A stretch of 64,000 nt of DNA from Bradyrhizobium iriomotense (lineage in GTDB: Bacteria > Pseudomonadota > Alphaproteobacteria > Rhizobiales > Xanthobacteraceae): positions 1 through 64,000 of the forward strand of contig NZ_BSOW01000021.1 in assembly GCF_030160715.1 (NCBI RefSeq), read 5' to 3'. The notes beneath the pieces were generated by a model. That model was not told the DNA's origin. It made no database searches and saw only the letters and a list, made by a program, of their open reading frames with translations. This document shows, piece after piece, positions 17,131 through 26,254 of this stretch. Made by a program: the position numbers and the translations under genes. The first letter of the stretch is position 1. Every line of letters begins with the position of its first letter.

Positions 17131-18074
17131 TGGCCGCAGAGAACGGGCACACAGCGAAGGAGATCATTGCGATCCGACGTGCCGATGGCGAAAGCCGCAC
17201 GCTCGCCGCTTCGCTGCCGCGCCTGGTGTTAGAGGCCCGCCGCATCGCCGCCAACGTCATCCACGGCCTGCATGGCCGCCGCCGCGCCGGCTCCGGCGAA
17301 AGCTTCTGGCAATATCGCCGCTTCGTCTCCGGCGAGCCGTCGCAGAACGTCGACTGGCGCCGTTCCGCACGTGACGACCATCTCTATGTCCGCGAGCAGG
17401 AATGGGAAGCCGCGCACACGGTGTGGATCTGGCCCGACCGTTCGCCGTCGATGGCGTTCGCATCACGGCAGGCGCGTGACTCCAAGCTCGAGCGCACGCT
17501 GATCGTGGCATTCGCGCTGGCCGAGTTGCTCGTCTCCGGCGGCGAGCGCGTCGGCATTCCCGGCCTGATGGCACCGACCGCGAGCCGCAGCGTCATCGAC
17601 AAGATGGCGCAGGCGATGCTGCATGACGACGCGGAACGGCCGAGCCTGCCACCGTCCTTCGTGCCCTCGGCACTCGCCGAGACGGTCGTGCTGTCCGATT
17701 TCTGGTCGCCGATCGCCGAGATCAGGAGCATGCTCGCAGGGCTCTCCAGCTCCGGAGCCCATGGCACCCTGGTTCAGATCGTCGATCCCGCCGAGGAGAC
17801 GTTCCCCTATTCCGGCCGCGTCGAATTCGTCGAGCCCGAGGGCTTTGGCGTGATCACCGCGGGCCGCGCCGAAAGCTGGGCGCAGGATTACACCGCGCGG
17901 CTCGCCCTGCATCGCGACCAGATCCGCGACGAGACCAACAAGCTCGACTGGCTGTTCGCCACCCACGTCACCGACCGCTCCGCCGCCGAACTGCTGCTGT
18001 TCCTGCATGCCGGCATGCAGGTGAGCAAATCGGGCGTGCGCTCGACCACCGTCAAAGCGGGGCCCGCCGCATGA
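17130..18074 (+). CDS. DUF58 domain protein
   Basis: 314 aa. The DUF58 core appears at residues 45-110: GSGESFWQYRRFVSGEPSQNVDWRRSAR, then LYVREQEWEA. DUF58 proteins partner MoxR ATPases and have a VWA-like fold; the pair is thought to act on envelope or metal-containing targets. It overlaps MoxR by TGATG and the next gene by ATGA, so the three are tightly coupled. Confidence 0.92.
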   Translation: MAAENGHTAKEIIAIRRADGESRTLAASLPRLVLEARRIAANVIHGLHGRRRAGSGESFWQYRRFVSGEPSQNVDWRRSARDDHLYVREQEWEAAHTVWIWPDRSPSMAFASRQARDSKLERTLIVAFALAELLVSGGERVGIPGLMAPTASRSVIDKMAQAMLHDDAERPSLPPSFVPSALAETVVLSDFWSPIAEIRSMLAGLSSSGAHGTLVQIVDPAEETFPYSGRVEFVEPEGFGVITAGRAESWAQDYTARLALHRDQIRDETNKLDWLFATHVTDRSAAELLLFLHAGMQVSKSGVRSTTVKAGPAA

Positions 18075-20881
18075 TCGGAAGCCTGCCGCTCGCCTTCACC
18101 GAACCGCTGCTCCTGATCGGGCTCGTCAGCCTGCCGGTACTGTGGTGGCTGCTGCGCGTGATGCCACCGCGACCGCGCCGCATCGAATTCCCGCCGACGC
18201 GCCTGCTGTTCGACATCGCGCCGAAGGAAGAGACGCCCTCGCGCACGCCCTGGTGGCTCACGGCGCTGCGCCTGCTCGCGGCCGCACTGGTGATCTTCGC
18301 CGCCGCCGGCCCGATCTGGAATCCGCAGACGGGCCTTGCCGGCAGCAAGGCGCCGCTGATGATCATGTTCGACGACGGCTGGAGCGCGGCCTCGAACTGG
18401 GATACCCGGATCAAGGCCGCGGACGAGCTGATCGCCAATGCCGACGGCGACCGCCGCGCCATCGCGCTCGTGCCGCTCTCGGAGCCGAACCGCGACATCA
18501 CGCTGATGCCGGCCGGCGCGGCGCGCGTTGCGCTGCGGCAGCTCGCACCAAAACCCTATTCCGTCGAGCGCGTCGAAACTCTCACCGCGATTGATCGTTT
18601 CCTGAAAGCCACCGGTGACTGCGAGATCGCCTGGCTGTCCGACGGCGTCGACACCGGCCGCGGCGAGGAATTCCTGCAAGGCCTGACCAAGACGATCGGA
18701 GATCGTAGCTTGACGGTGTTCGAAGGCGGCACCTCCTCCCCGCTGGCGCTGGTTGCGGCGGAGAATGCGGCCGCAAAGATGGTCGTGAAGGTGCTGCGCA
18801 CCGACAGCGGCATTGCGGCCGGCACCGTGCGCGCGCTGGACCAGAAGGGATCGCCGATCGGTGAGGCTCGCTACACCTTTGGCCCGCAGGACAAGGAAAC
18901 CGAGGCCGCCTTCGACCTGCCGGTTGAACTGCGCAACGACATCACGCGGCTCGAAATCTCCGGCGAACGCTCCGCGGGCGCCGTGCAACTGCTCGACAAG
19001 CGCTGGCGACGCCGCGCCATCGGCATCGTCTCCGGTGCAACCAGCGAGACCGCGCAGCCGCTGCTCGCGCCGACCTTCTATCTCACCCGCGCGCTGGCGC
19101 CGTTCGCCGACGTCCGCCTCGCCGACAAGGGCGCGCCGCAGCAGGGCATCGCGCAATTCCTCGATCAGAAGCTGCCGATGATCATCTTGGCCGATGTCGG
19201 CACCGTCGCGCCCGAAATCCGCGAGCGCCTCAACGCCTGGGTCGACCAGGGCGGCGTGCTGGTGCGCTTCGCAGGCCCCCGCCTCGCGCAGGCCGAAGAC
19301 GATCTCGTGCCGGTGAAGCTGCGCAAGGGCGGCCGCACGCTCGGCGGCAGCCTGACATGGGAGAAGCCGCAGCACCTCGCCGCCTTCACCGCGGACGGTC
19401 CGTTCGCCGGCGTCCCTGTGCCCAAGGACGTCACCGTGAACCGTCAGGTGCTTGCAGAGCCCGATGCTGTACTGGCGACCAAGAGCTGGGCCTCGCTCGA
19501 AGACGGCACGCCCCTCGTCACCGGCGAGCATCGCGGCAAGGGTCTGGTCAGCCTGTTTCACGTCAGCGCCGACATGCGCTGGTCGGATCTGCCGATGTCG
19601 GGCACCTTTGTCGAAATGCTGAGGCGGATCGTCGACATGTCCGGCTACACCGCGAAGCCCGGCGCCGGCGTTGCCGGTGAGGCCAGCGCCGAGACGGTAG
19701 CGCCGCTGCACATCCTCGACGGCTTCGGCGCCTTTGGCCCGCCACCCGCCACGGCAAAGCCGCTGTCGGCCGACTATCGCGACCGCGCCACGCCCGATCA
19801 TCCGCCCGGCTTCTACGGCCCTGCGGAAGGACCGCTGGCCGTAAACACGCTCGCCGCCGCCGACCGTATCGCCCTGCTCAACACCGCGAGCCTGCGCGCC
19901 CGGCACGCGACCTACACCAACGCCGAGCCGCGCGACCTGCGCGGCTGGCTGCTCTCGACCTCGCTGGCGCTGTTCCTGATCGACGCCATCATCGTTGCGC
20001 TGCTCGGCGGCGGCCTTGCCGCGCTCTTGCGCCGGCGCGCGGCGCCCGCCGTGCTTGCGATCGGGTTGGTGCTCGCCGGCGCGCTGTCACCCGCGCCGTC
20101 ACGCGCCGACAGCGCTGCTGACGATTTTGCGATGAAAGCCGTCTCGCAGACCCGCTTGGCCTATGTAGTGACTGGTAACGCCGACGTCGATTCCATCGTG
20201 AAGGCCGGCATGTCCGGGCTGACGCTGTTCCTGGCGCAGCGCACCGCGCTCGAAGCCGGCGATCCCGTCGGCGTCGATCCGGCGCGCGACGAGCTCGCCT
20301 TCTTCCCGCTGATCTACTGGCCGATCGTTCCGGGCGCGCCCAAGCCGCCGCAGGACGCCATCAACAAGATCGACGCCTACATGAAGCAGGGCGGCACCGT
20401 GATCTTCGACACCCGTGACGCGGTCGAAGCGCCGCCCGGCGAGAACGGCGCATCGCAGACGCCGGGCATGCAGTCGCTGCGCGAGATCCTCTCCTCGCTC
20501 GACGTACCCGAGCTCGAGCCTGTGCCGCGCGAGCACGTGCTGACCAAGACGTTCTATCTGCTGCGCGACTTCCCCGGCCGCTTCAACACCGGGCAGACCT
20601 GGGTCGAGACCCTGCCGCGCGAGGAAGAGGACGAGAGCGCGCAGCGCCCAGCGCGCGGCGGCGACGGCGTCTCGCCGATCATCATTACCTCGAACGATCT
20701 TGCGGGCGCCTGGGCGATCCGTCCCGATGGCCAGCCGATGCTGCCGCTGACGCCGGGCGAGCCGCGCCAGCGCGAATTCGCCTTCCGCGCCGGCGTCAAC
20801 ATCGTGATGTACACGCTGACCGGCAACTACAAGGCCGACCAGGTGCACGCGCCGGCGCTGATCGAGCGGCTCGGTCAATGA
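18071..20881 (+). CDS. BatA-N / DUF4159 membrane protein
   Basis: 936 aa. Residues 1-85 match the BatA N-terminal region with two membrane helices (LLIGLVSLPVLWWLLR, and LRLLAAALVIFAAAGPIW). The middle (about 90-600) is an outside VWA/GATase-like portion. Two further helices occur near residues 630-680. The C-terminal domain (about 690-925) is DUF4159: RLAYVVTGNADVDS, then ELAFFPLIYWPIV and GGTVIFDTRDA. Related Bat systems were first tied to aerotolerance. The function here is unproven. Confidence 0.88.
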   Translation: MIGSLPLAFTEPLLLIGLVSLPVLWWLLRVMPPRPRRIEFPPTRLLFDIAPKEETPSRTPWWLTALRLLAAALVIFAAAGPIWNPQTGLAGSKAPLMIMFDDGWSAASNWDTRIKAADELIANADGDRRAIALVPLSEPNRDITLMPAGAARVALRQLAPKPYSVERVETLTAIDRFLKATGDCEIAWLSDGVDTGRGEEFLQGLTKTIGDRSLTVFEGGTSSPLALVAAENAAAKMVVKVLRTDSGIAAGTVRALDQKGSPIGEARYTFGPQDKETEAAFDLPVELRNDITRLEISGERSAGAVQLLDKRWRRRAIGIVSGATSETAQPLLAPTFYLTRALAPFADVRLADKGAPQQGIAQFLDQKLPMIILADVGTVAPEIRERLNAWVDQGGVLVRFAGPRLAQAEDDLVPVKLRKGGRTLGGSLTWEKPQHLAAFTADGPFAGVPVPKDVTVNRQVLAEPDAVLATKSWASLEDGTPLVTGEHRGKGLVSLFHVSADMRWSDLPMSGTFVEMLRRIVDMSGYTAKPGAGVAGEASAETVAPLHILDGFGAFGPPPATAKPLSADYRDRATPDHPPGFYGPAEGPLAVNTLAAADRIALLNTASLRARHATYTNAEPRDLRGWLLSTSLALFLIDAIIVALLGGGLAALLRRRAAPAVLAIGLVLAGALSPAPSRADSAADDFAMKAVSQTRLAYVVTGNADVDSIVKAGMSGLTLFLAQRTALEAGDPVGVDPARDELAFFPLIYWPIVPGAPKPPQDAINKIDAYMKQGGTVIFDTRDAVEAPPGENGASQTPGMQSLREILSSLDVPELEPVPREHVLTKTFYLLRDFPGRFNTGQTWVETLPREEEDESAQRPARGGDGVSPIIITSNDLAGAWAIRPDGQPMLPLTPGEPRQREFAFRAGVNIVMYTLTGNYKADQVHAPALIERLGQ

Positions 20882-20927
20882 GCATGATCCGGAAAAGTGG
20901 AAGCCGGTTTTCCGGCGAGATCATGCT
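20881..20927. repeat. Palindromic repeat (GCATGATCCGGAAAA type), copy 1
   Basis: Starts AGCATGATCCGGAAAA and ends TTTTCCGG...GATCATGCT, so it folds as a long hairpin. It lies inside the envelope operon, between two plus-strand genes 67 nt apart. A close relative lies at 37080-37123. Confidence 0.8.
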
Positions 20928-20948
20928 CACAACGAATAGAAGAGCGAC

Positions 20949-23012
20949 ATGAATTACGGCATCGCGTTCACGCCGCTTGTCCCCGCGATCGTCCTGTGGA
21001 TCGCGCTCGCCGCGATCGTGGTCATCGCCATTCTTCTGCTGCTTGCGCGGGCGCGTGGTGCAGCGGTGCGCGTGGCCGCGCTGGCGCTGTTCCTGCTTGC
21101 GCTCGCCAACCCCTCCTTCACCCGCGAGGATCGCGATCCCCTCACCTCGGTCGCGGCCGTCGTCGTCGACAAGAGCCCGAGCCAGAACTTTGGCAATCGC
21201 ACCCGCGAAGCTGCCCAGGCGCAGGAGGCGCTGGTCGACAGCCTGAAGCGCATCAAGGGCCTCGAGGTCCGCGTCGTCGAGGCCGGACAGGCCGACGGCG
21301 AGACCGACGGCACAAGACTGTTCGGCGCGCTCACCTCCGCGCTCTCCGATGTGCCGGTCGACCGCGTCGCCGGCGCTTTCCTGATCACCGACGGCCGCGT
21401 GCATGACATCCCCGCGAATGCCGCCGCGCTCGGCTTCCAGGCGCCGGTGCATGCGCTGATCACCGGACAGAAGAACGAGCGCGACCGCCGCATCGCGATC
21501 ACCGCCGCGCCCCGCTTCGGCATCGTCGGCCAGACCCAGACCATCACCTATCGCCTCGACGACCAGGGCGTCACCGGCGACCGTGCCAAGATCACGATCC
21601 GCCGCGACGGCGAGGTGATCAGCGAGCGCACGCTGTCGAGCGGTCAGACCGCAAGCGTCGACGTCGACATCAAGCACGCAGGCCCGAACATCGTCGAGAT
21701 CGAGGCCTCGCCGCTGGAGAAGGAACTGACGCCGGTGAACAACCGCGCCGTCGTCGCGATCGACGGCGTGCGCGACAGGCTGCGCGTGCTGCTCGTCTCC
21801 GGCGAGCCGCATTCCGGCGAGCGCACCTGGCGCAACCTGCTGAAGTCGGACGCCAGCGTCGATCTCGTGCACTTCACCATCCTGCGTCCGCCGGAGAAGC
21901 AGGACGGCACGCCGATCAACGAATTGTCGCTGATCGCGTTTCCGACCCGCGAACTGTTCCAGCAGAGGATCAACGATTTCCAGTTGATCATCTTCGATCG
22001 CTACGCGCGCCAGGGCGTGCTGCCGATCGCCTATTTCGACAACATCGCGCGCTATGTCCGCTCCGGGGGAGCAGTGCTGGTCTCGGCCGGACCCGACTAT
22101 GCGTCGAACACCAGCATCTGGCGCACGCCGCTGGATTCGGTGCTGCCGGCCGAACCCGTCGGCGTGACCGAAAAGCCGTTCTACGCGCATCTCTCCGACA
22201 CCGGCAAACGCCATCCGGTCACGCGGGGCCTGGAAGGCTCGGCCAGCGAGCCGCCGCGCTGGGGCCGCTTCTACCGCACGGTCGATACCAGGAACGCGAC
22301 CGGCTCTCCGGTCATGACCGGCGCCGACGGCAAGCCGCTGCTGTTCCTGTCGCGCTATGGTGAGGGACGCGTCGCGCTGCTGCTCTCCGACCACATCTGG
22401 CTGTGGGCGCGCGGCTATGAGGGCGGCGGCCCGCATCTCGACCTGCTGCGGCGGATGTCGCACTGGCTGATGAAGCAGCCCGATCTCGACGAGGAGGCGC
22501 TGCGCCTTCAGGTGCAGGGCAAGGATCTCGTGGTGGTGCGCCAGACCATGGCGGACACCGTGCAGCCGGTCACGGTGACCTCGCCCTCCGGCGTGACCCG
22601 CGACCTCACGCTCAATGCCGGCGATTCCGGCGAATGGCGCGCGAGCCTGCCGGCGGGCGAGCTCGGTCTGTGGCAAGCCACCGACGGCACGCTGAAGGCG
22701 CTGATCAATGTCGGTCCGACCAATCCGAAGGAATTTTCGGAGGTCACCTCGACCACCGAGACGCTGAAGCCGCTGACGCAGGCGACCGGCGGCGACGCCG
22801 TGCGCGTCGTCGATGGATCGAGCGTCGAGCTGCCGCGCGTCGTGCCGGTGCGCTCCGCCTCGGTCTTCCACGGCGACGGCTGGATGGGGGTCAGGATGCG
22901 CGATGCCAGCGTGGTGAAGGGCGTCGGCGTGCTGCCGATCTTCGCGGGGCTGATCGGGCTGCTGCTCCTGCTCGGTGCGCTCGCCGCGACCTGGGTGCGC
23001 GAAGGGCGCTGA
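20949..23012 (+). CDS. Membrane protein with VWA/glutamine-amidotransferase-like domain
   Basis: 687 aa. Two N-terminal membrane helices (residues 9-56) and one at the extreme C-terminus (LPIFAGLIGLLLLLGALAATW) flank a large outside part. VAAVVVDKSPSQNFG resembles a degenerate VWA metal site, and FQLIIFDRYARQGVLP with YVRSGGAVLVSAGPDYA looks like a class I glutaminase fold without the catalytic Cys. This is the common fourth member of MoxR-DUF58-DUF4159 operons. Role inferred from context only. Confidence 0.85.
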   Translation: MNYGIAFTPLVPAIVLWIALAAIVVIAILLLLARARGAAVRVAALALFLLALANPSFTREDRDPLTSVAAVVVDKSPSQNFGNRTREAAQAQEALVDSLKRIKGLEVRVVEAGQADGETDGTRLFGALTSALSDVPVDRVAGAFLITDGRVHDIPANAAALGFQAPVHALITGQKNERDRRIAITAAPRFGIVGQTQTITYRLDDQGVTGDRAKITIRRDGEVISERTLSSGQTASVDVDIKHAGPNIVEIEASPLEKELTPVNNRAVVAIDGVRDRLRVLLVSGEPHSGERTWRNLLKSDASVDLVHFTILRPPEKQDGTPINELSLIAFPTRELFQQRINDFQLIIFDRYARQGVLPIAYFDNIARYVRSGGAVLVSAGPDYASNTSIWRTPLDSVLPAEPVGVTEKPFYAHLSDTGKRHPVTRGLEGSASEPPRWGRFYRTVDTRNATGSPVMTGADGKPLLFLSRYGEGRVALLLSDHIWLWARGYEGGGPHLDLLRRMSHWLMKQPDLDEEALRLQVQGKDLVVVRQTMADTVQPVTVTSPSGVTRDLTLNAGDSGEWRASLPAGELGLWQATDGTLKALINVGPTNPKEFSEVTSTTETLKPLTQATGGDAVRVVDGSSVELPRVVPVRSASVFHGDGWMGVRMRDASVVKGVGVLPIFAGLIGLLLLLGALAATWVREGR

Positions 23013-23101
23013 GCCCACGAATTCCGTTGCATGAAGATCACAGCGGGAAGCCGGCCACAGCGGCCGCGCCTCCCGCGGTTGACATGCGCGCCACGATCCT
23101 G

Positions 23102-23122
23102 CGATGTTACATTGTAACATCG
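23102..23122. promoter_or_regulatory. Perfect 21-bp palindrome, likely Zur operator
   Basis: CGATGTTACA and TGTAACATCG mirror each other around one T. The core TGTTACANTGTAACA resembles Zur boxes of proteobacteria (TGTTATANTATAACA). It lies 46 nt before a DUF2946 gene that is followed by a ZnuD-like receptor, which supports zinc control. A Fur-type site is less likely because the GATAAT pattern is absent. Confidence 0.65.
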
Positions 23123-23167
23123 TGACGGCCGGAGGATCGGCCGCCGCGATGCGGGGTGCGTTTTCGA

Positions 23168-23557
23168 ATGAAGTGGTTCCGCTCGAACGTCAGGCACGGC
23201 GCCCGGCTCGCGATCTTCGCGATGCTCGTGCAGTTCGCGTTGACCTTCGGCCACAGCCACTGGTTCGCGCAGGCCGCGCCGCTGCTCCAGTCGCAGCCGG
23301 CCAACGGCATCGCGTCCGTTGATCGTGCAGCGCTCCAGAAGCAGTCGCCGGCCAACCCCGACCACGACCAGCAGGGCGACGATAATTGCGCGATCTGCGC
23401 CGTCGTCGCGATGGCGAGCACCGTGGTGTTCGCGACGCCGCCGCTGCTGCATCTGCCGCAGGCGGTCGAATTCCTCTACCGCACCACCGACGCCGAATTC
23501 ATCCATCTGAAATCGGCCCGCCACGCGTTCCAGCCGCGCGCCCCTCCCGCTTCCTGA
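23168..23557 (+). CDS. DUF2946-like exported protein
   Basis: 129 aa. A signal or anchor segment (ARLAIFAMLVQFALTFGHSHW) leads to DNCAICAVVAMAS, where CxxC and the preceding HSHW are candidate metal ligands. Histidines and acidic residues are frequent (NPDHDQQGDDNCAIC). DUF2946 proteins are often beside TonB receptors for copper or zinc. I start at ATG 23168; the frame is open to a GTG at 23156. It lies just downstream of the palindrome at 23102-23122. Confidence 0.75.
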   Translation: MKWFRSNVRHGARLAIFAMLVQFALTFGHSHWFAQAAPLLQSQPANGIASVDRAALQKQSPANPDHDQQGDDNCAICAVVAMASTVVFATPPLLHLPQAVEFLYRTTDAEFIHLKSARHAFQPRAPPAS

Positions 23558-23583
23558 TCTCTCCAGCATTGAGCATGCCTGGA

Positions 23584-23610
23584 CTCGTTCGCTTTTGACA
23601 CGCGAACGAG
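23584..23610. other. Hairpin between DUF2946 and receptor genes
   Basis: CTCGTTCGC and GCGAACGAG pair perfectly (9 bp) around TTTTGACAC. It has no T-tract. It may tune expression of the receptor gene or protect the upstream mRNA. Confidence 0.5.
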
Positions 23611-23711
23611 CACCCGGGAGCAGTTGAGGTCGAATTCCGTCAGATCAAGACGGCAGGTCGCCACCCGACAATATTTCGCTGTTGCCCGGCGCCTGATTGG
23701 AAGCAAAAACA

Positions 23712-26060
23712 ATGACATCCTATCCAAGGCGCGCGCAGCGTCTGAGCGGAGCGCGCTGGCTCCTGCTCGGCCTTGCCGCGACACCCGCCATCGCGCAAGA
23801 CAAGCCCTCCACCGAGCTGCCTCCTGTCGAGGTGACGGCACCAAGCCCGATCGTGCGCAGGGCGATCGTGCATGCGCGCCCAACGACACGCGTCGCGCGC
23901 AACACCCCCACCCGCAATCGCGAGCATCCGCCCGAGGCGGCTCCAGCACCCGCCGCGCCTCAACAGGGCGTGCTGCCGATCGTCACCAACCAGTTCGCAA
24001 CGGTCACTGTCGTGCCCAACGAGGAGATCCGCCGCGACGGCGGCGGGCAGCTCGGCGATCTCCTGTTCGCGAAACCCGGCATCACCGGCTCGACCTTCGC
24101 GCCCGGTGCATCGAGCCGGCCGATCATCCGGGGACTGGACGTCAACCGCGTCGGCATCGTCGAGAACGGCACCAATGCGGGCGGCGCCTCCGATCTCGGC
24201 GAAGATCATTTCGTTCCGATCGATCCGCTCGCGACCAATCAGATCGAGGTGGTGCGCGGCCCCGCCGCGTTGCGCTACGGCTCGACCTCGATCGGCGGCG
24301 TGGTGAGCGCGACCAACAATCGCATTCCCGACGCCCAGCCCTCCTGCGCGCCCTCGTTCCAGAGCTACGGCATGCCGGCCAAGGCACCGCTCGCCACGGC
24401 TGAAACCTCGCCCTGCGTGACGGCAGAGACCCGCACCTCCTTCAGCTCGGTCGATCGCGGCGTCGAAAGCGGCCTCCTGCTCGATACCGGCGGCGGCAAT
24501 TTCGCGTTCCATGCCGATGTCTACGGCCGCAGGACGTCAGACTATTACATTCCAAGCTACCCTTATCTGTTCGACCACACACGTCCAGTCGGCAGCCAGC
24601 AGCCGAACTCGGCAACCCAGTCGGACGGTGCGTCGATCGGCGGCTCCTATATCTTCACGGGCGGCTTCATCGGCGCGGCTATCACGCAGAACGATGCGCT
24701 CTATCATATCCCCGGCATCGATGGCACGGATCACCAGACCCGCATCGACGCGCATCAGACCAAGATCAACGTCAAGGGCGAGTATCGCCCCGACGCCGAT
24801 GGGATCGACACCATCCGCTTGTGGATGGGCGCCACCAACTATCGCCACAACGAGCTCGGGCTCGCCGACCCTACCGACCCGACGACGGACGGTGTGCGGC
24901 AGACCTTCACCAACCGCGAAGAGGAGATGCGCATCGAAACGCAGTTGATGCCGTTCAACGCCCGCTTTGCCGAGGTGACGACCGCGTTCGGCTTCCAGGC
25001 CGGCCATCAGGAGCTGACCGCGCCAAGCCCGGATAATCCGGGCACGCTGTTCAACGGCCTGTGGGACCCGAACCGAAACTACCGCGTCGCAGGCTACGCC
25101 TTCAACGAGTTCAAGTTCAGCGACCACACCAGGGCGCAGATCGCCGGCCGCATCGAGCATGTCGAGCTGCACGGTTCGACGCCGGATTTCCCGGCGGATT
25201 TCCTGTCTGACGGCACGCCCCAAACCAGCATCGTCCGCAATCCGTCCTTTACGCCCAAGAGCGGCAGCATCGGCCTGTTGCAGGATCTTCCGGGCGGCAT
25301 GGTCGGCAGCATCACCGCGCAATATGTCGAGCGCGCGCCGAAACCGGCCGAGCTGTTCTCGCGCGGCGCGCATGACGCCACCGCCACCTTCGACATCGGC
25401 AATCCGAACCTCACCATCGAGACAGCGAAGTCGGTCGAGATCGGCCTGCGCAAGGCCACGGGGCCGTTCCGCTTCGAGGCGACCGCCTACTACACCCACT
25501 TCGACAACTTCATCTATCGCCGGCTCACCGGCGTCATGTGCGAGGACGATTTTGCGTCGTGCGGCACACCCGGCGCCGAATTGAATCAGGCCGTGTACTC
25601 GCAGCGCAACGCCAACTTCCGTGGCGGCGAGTTCCAGTCACAGCTTGACGTCGGACCATTCCAGGGCGGGATCTGGGGCATCGAGACCCAGGGCGACGTG
25701 GTTCGCGCCACCTTTACCGACGGCACCAATGTGCCGCGGATACCGCCCTTGCGGATGGGCGGCGGCCTGTTCTGGCGCGACGACAACTGGCTGATGCGCG
25801 TCAACCTGTTGCACGCCTTCCCGCAGAACAACATCGCCGCGATCGCGGAGACGCCGACGCCGGGATACAATCTCCTCAAGGCGGAGGTCAGCTACAAGAC
25901 CAAGCTCAAGCCGAACGCCTTTGGCGCGCACGAGATGCTGGTTGGTCTCGTCGGCAACAACCTGCTCAACGAGAACATCCGCAACTCGGTCTCCTACACC
26001 AAGGACGAGGTGCTGCTGCCCGGGATCGGCGTGCGGGCATTCGCGAACTTCAAGTTCTAG
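23712..26060 (+). CDS. TonB-dependent receptor, ZnuD-like
   Basis: 782 aa outer-membrane receptor. A signal peptide ends at about residue 28 (ATPAIAQ). The plug domain has SRPIIRGLDVNRVGIVENG, then DHFVPIDPLATNQIEVVRGP and ALRYGSTSIGGVVS, the segment order of ZnuD zinc receptors. A barrel follows and ends with the aromatic FANFKF. Zinc as substrate is inferred from similarity and from the upstream palindrome; the plug has an insert with a Cys pair (SCAPSFQ, SPCVTAE) near residues 215-240. Start is ATG 23712. Confidence 0.85.
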   Translation: MTSYPRRAQRLSGARWLLLGLAATPAIAQDKPSTELPPVEVTAPSPIVRRAIVHARPTTRVARNTPTRNREHPPEAAPAPAAPQQGVLPIVTNQFATVTVVPNEEIRRDGGGQLGDLLFAKPGITGSTFAPGASSRPIIRGLDVNRVGIVENGTNAGGASDLGEDHFVPIDPLATNQIEVVRGPAALRYGSTSIGGVVSATNNRIPDAQPSCAPSFQSYGMPAKAPLATAETSPCVTAETRTSFSSVDRGVESGLLLDTGGGNFAFHADVYGRRTSDYYIPSYPYLFDHTRPVGSQQPNSATQSDGASIGGSYIFTGGFIGAAITQNDALYHIPGIDGTDHQTRIDAHQTKINVKGEYRPDADGIDTIRLWMGATNYRHNELGLADPTDPTTDGVRQTFTNREEEMRIETQLMPFNARFAEVTTAFGFQAGHQELTAPSPDNPGTLFNGLWDPNRNYRVAGYAFNEFKFSDHTRAQIAGRIEHVELHGSTPDFPADFLSDGTPQTSIVRNPSFTPKSGSIGLLQDLPGGMVGSITAQYVERAPKPAELFSRGAHDATATFDIGNPNLTIETAKSVEIGLRKATGPFRFEATAYYTHFDNFIYRRLTGVMCEDDFASCGTPGAELNQAVYSQRNANFRGGEFQSQLDVGPFQGGIWGIETQGDVVRATFTDGTNVPRIPPLRMGGGLFWRDDNWLMRVNLLHAFPQNNIAAIAETPTPGYNLLKAEVSYKTKLKPNAFGAHEMLVGLVGNNLLNENIRNSVSYTKDEVLLPGIGVRAFANFKF

Positions 26061-26077
26061 GTCAGGTGACGAACCGC

Positions 26078-26100
26078 GCGGGAGGGGGCGCCCCTCCCGC
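26078..26100 (+). terminator. Hairpin after the TonB receptor
   Basis: GCGGGAGGGG and CCCCTCCCGC pair perfectly around GCG, 17 nt after the stop. The tail is only weakly T-rich (TTGTGG), so efficiency is uncertain. Confidence 0.6.
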
Positions 26101-26254
26101 TTGTGGGCACTTGGAGAGCGCTCGGCAAAAATCCGGAAAACAACCCCATGCAAAGGAGTCGACAGCCGGCGCACCGAACTTCGTGTTTTACGAAATCGTT
26201 TGACACGTCGGGCAAATCAGTGGCAAAAGAGCATCATCGGGCGGAACCGAAGCT

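Noticed and set aside
17888..19906. 672-codon minus-strand frame opposite the DUF58/DUF4159 genes
   Set aside because: Antisense shadow of well-supported genes; composition is low in hydrophobic core segments.
20796..23120. 774-codon minus-strand frame
   Set aside because: Antisense of the 20949-23012 membrane protein gene; typical GC-skewed shadow.
23630..23700. GGTCGAATTCCG looked like a tRNA T-arm
   Set aside because: No cloverleaf or acceptor stem can be formed around it.
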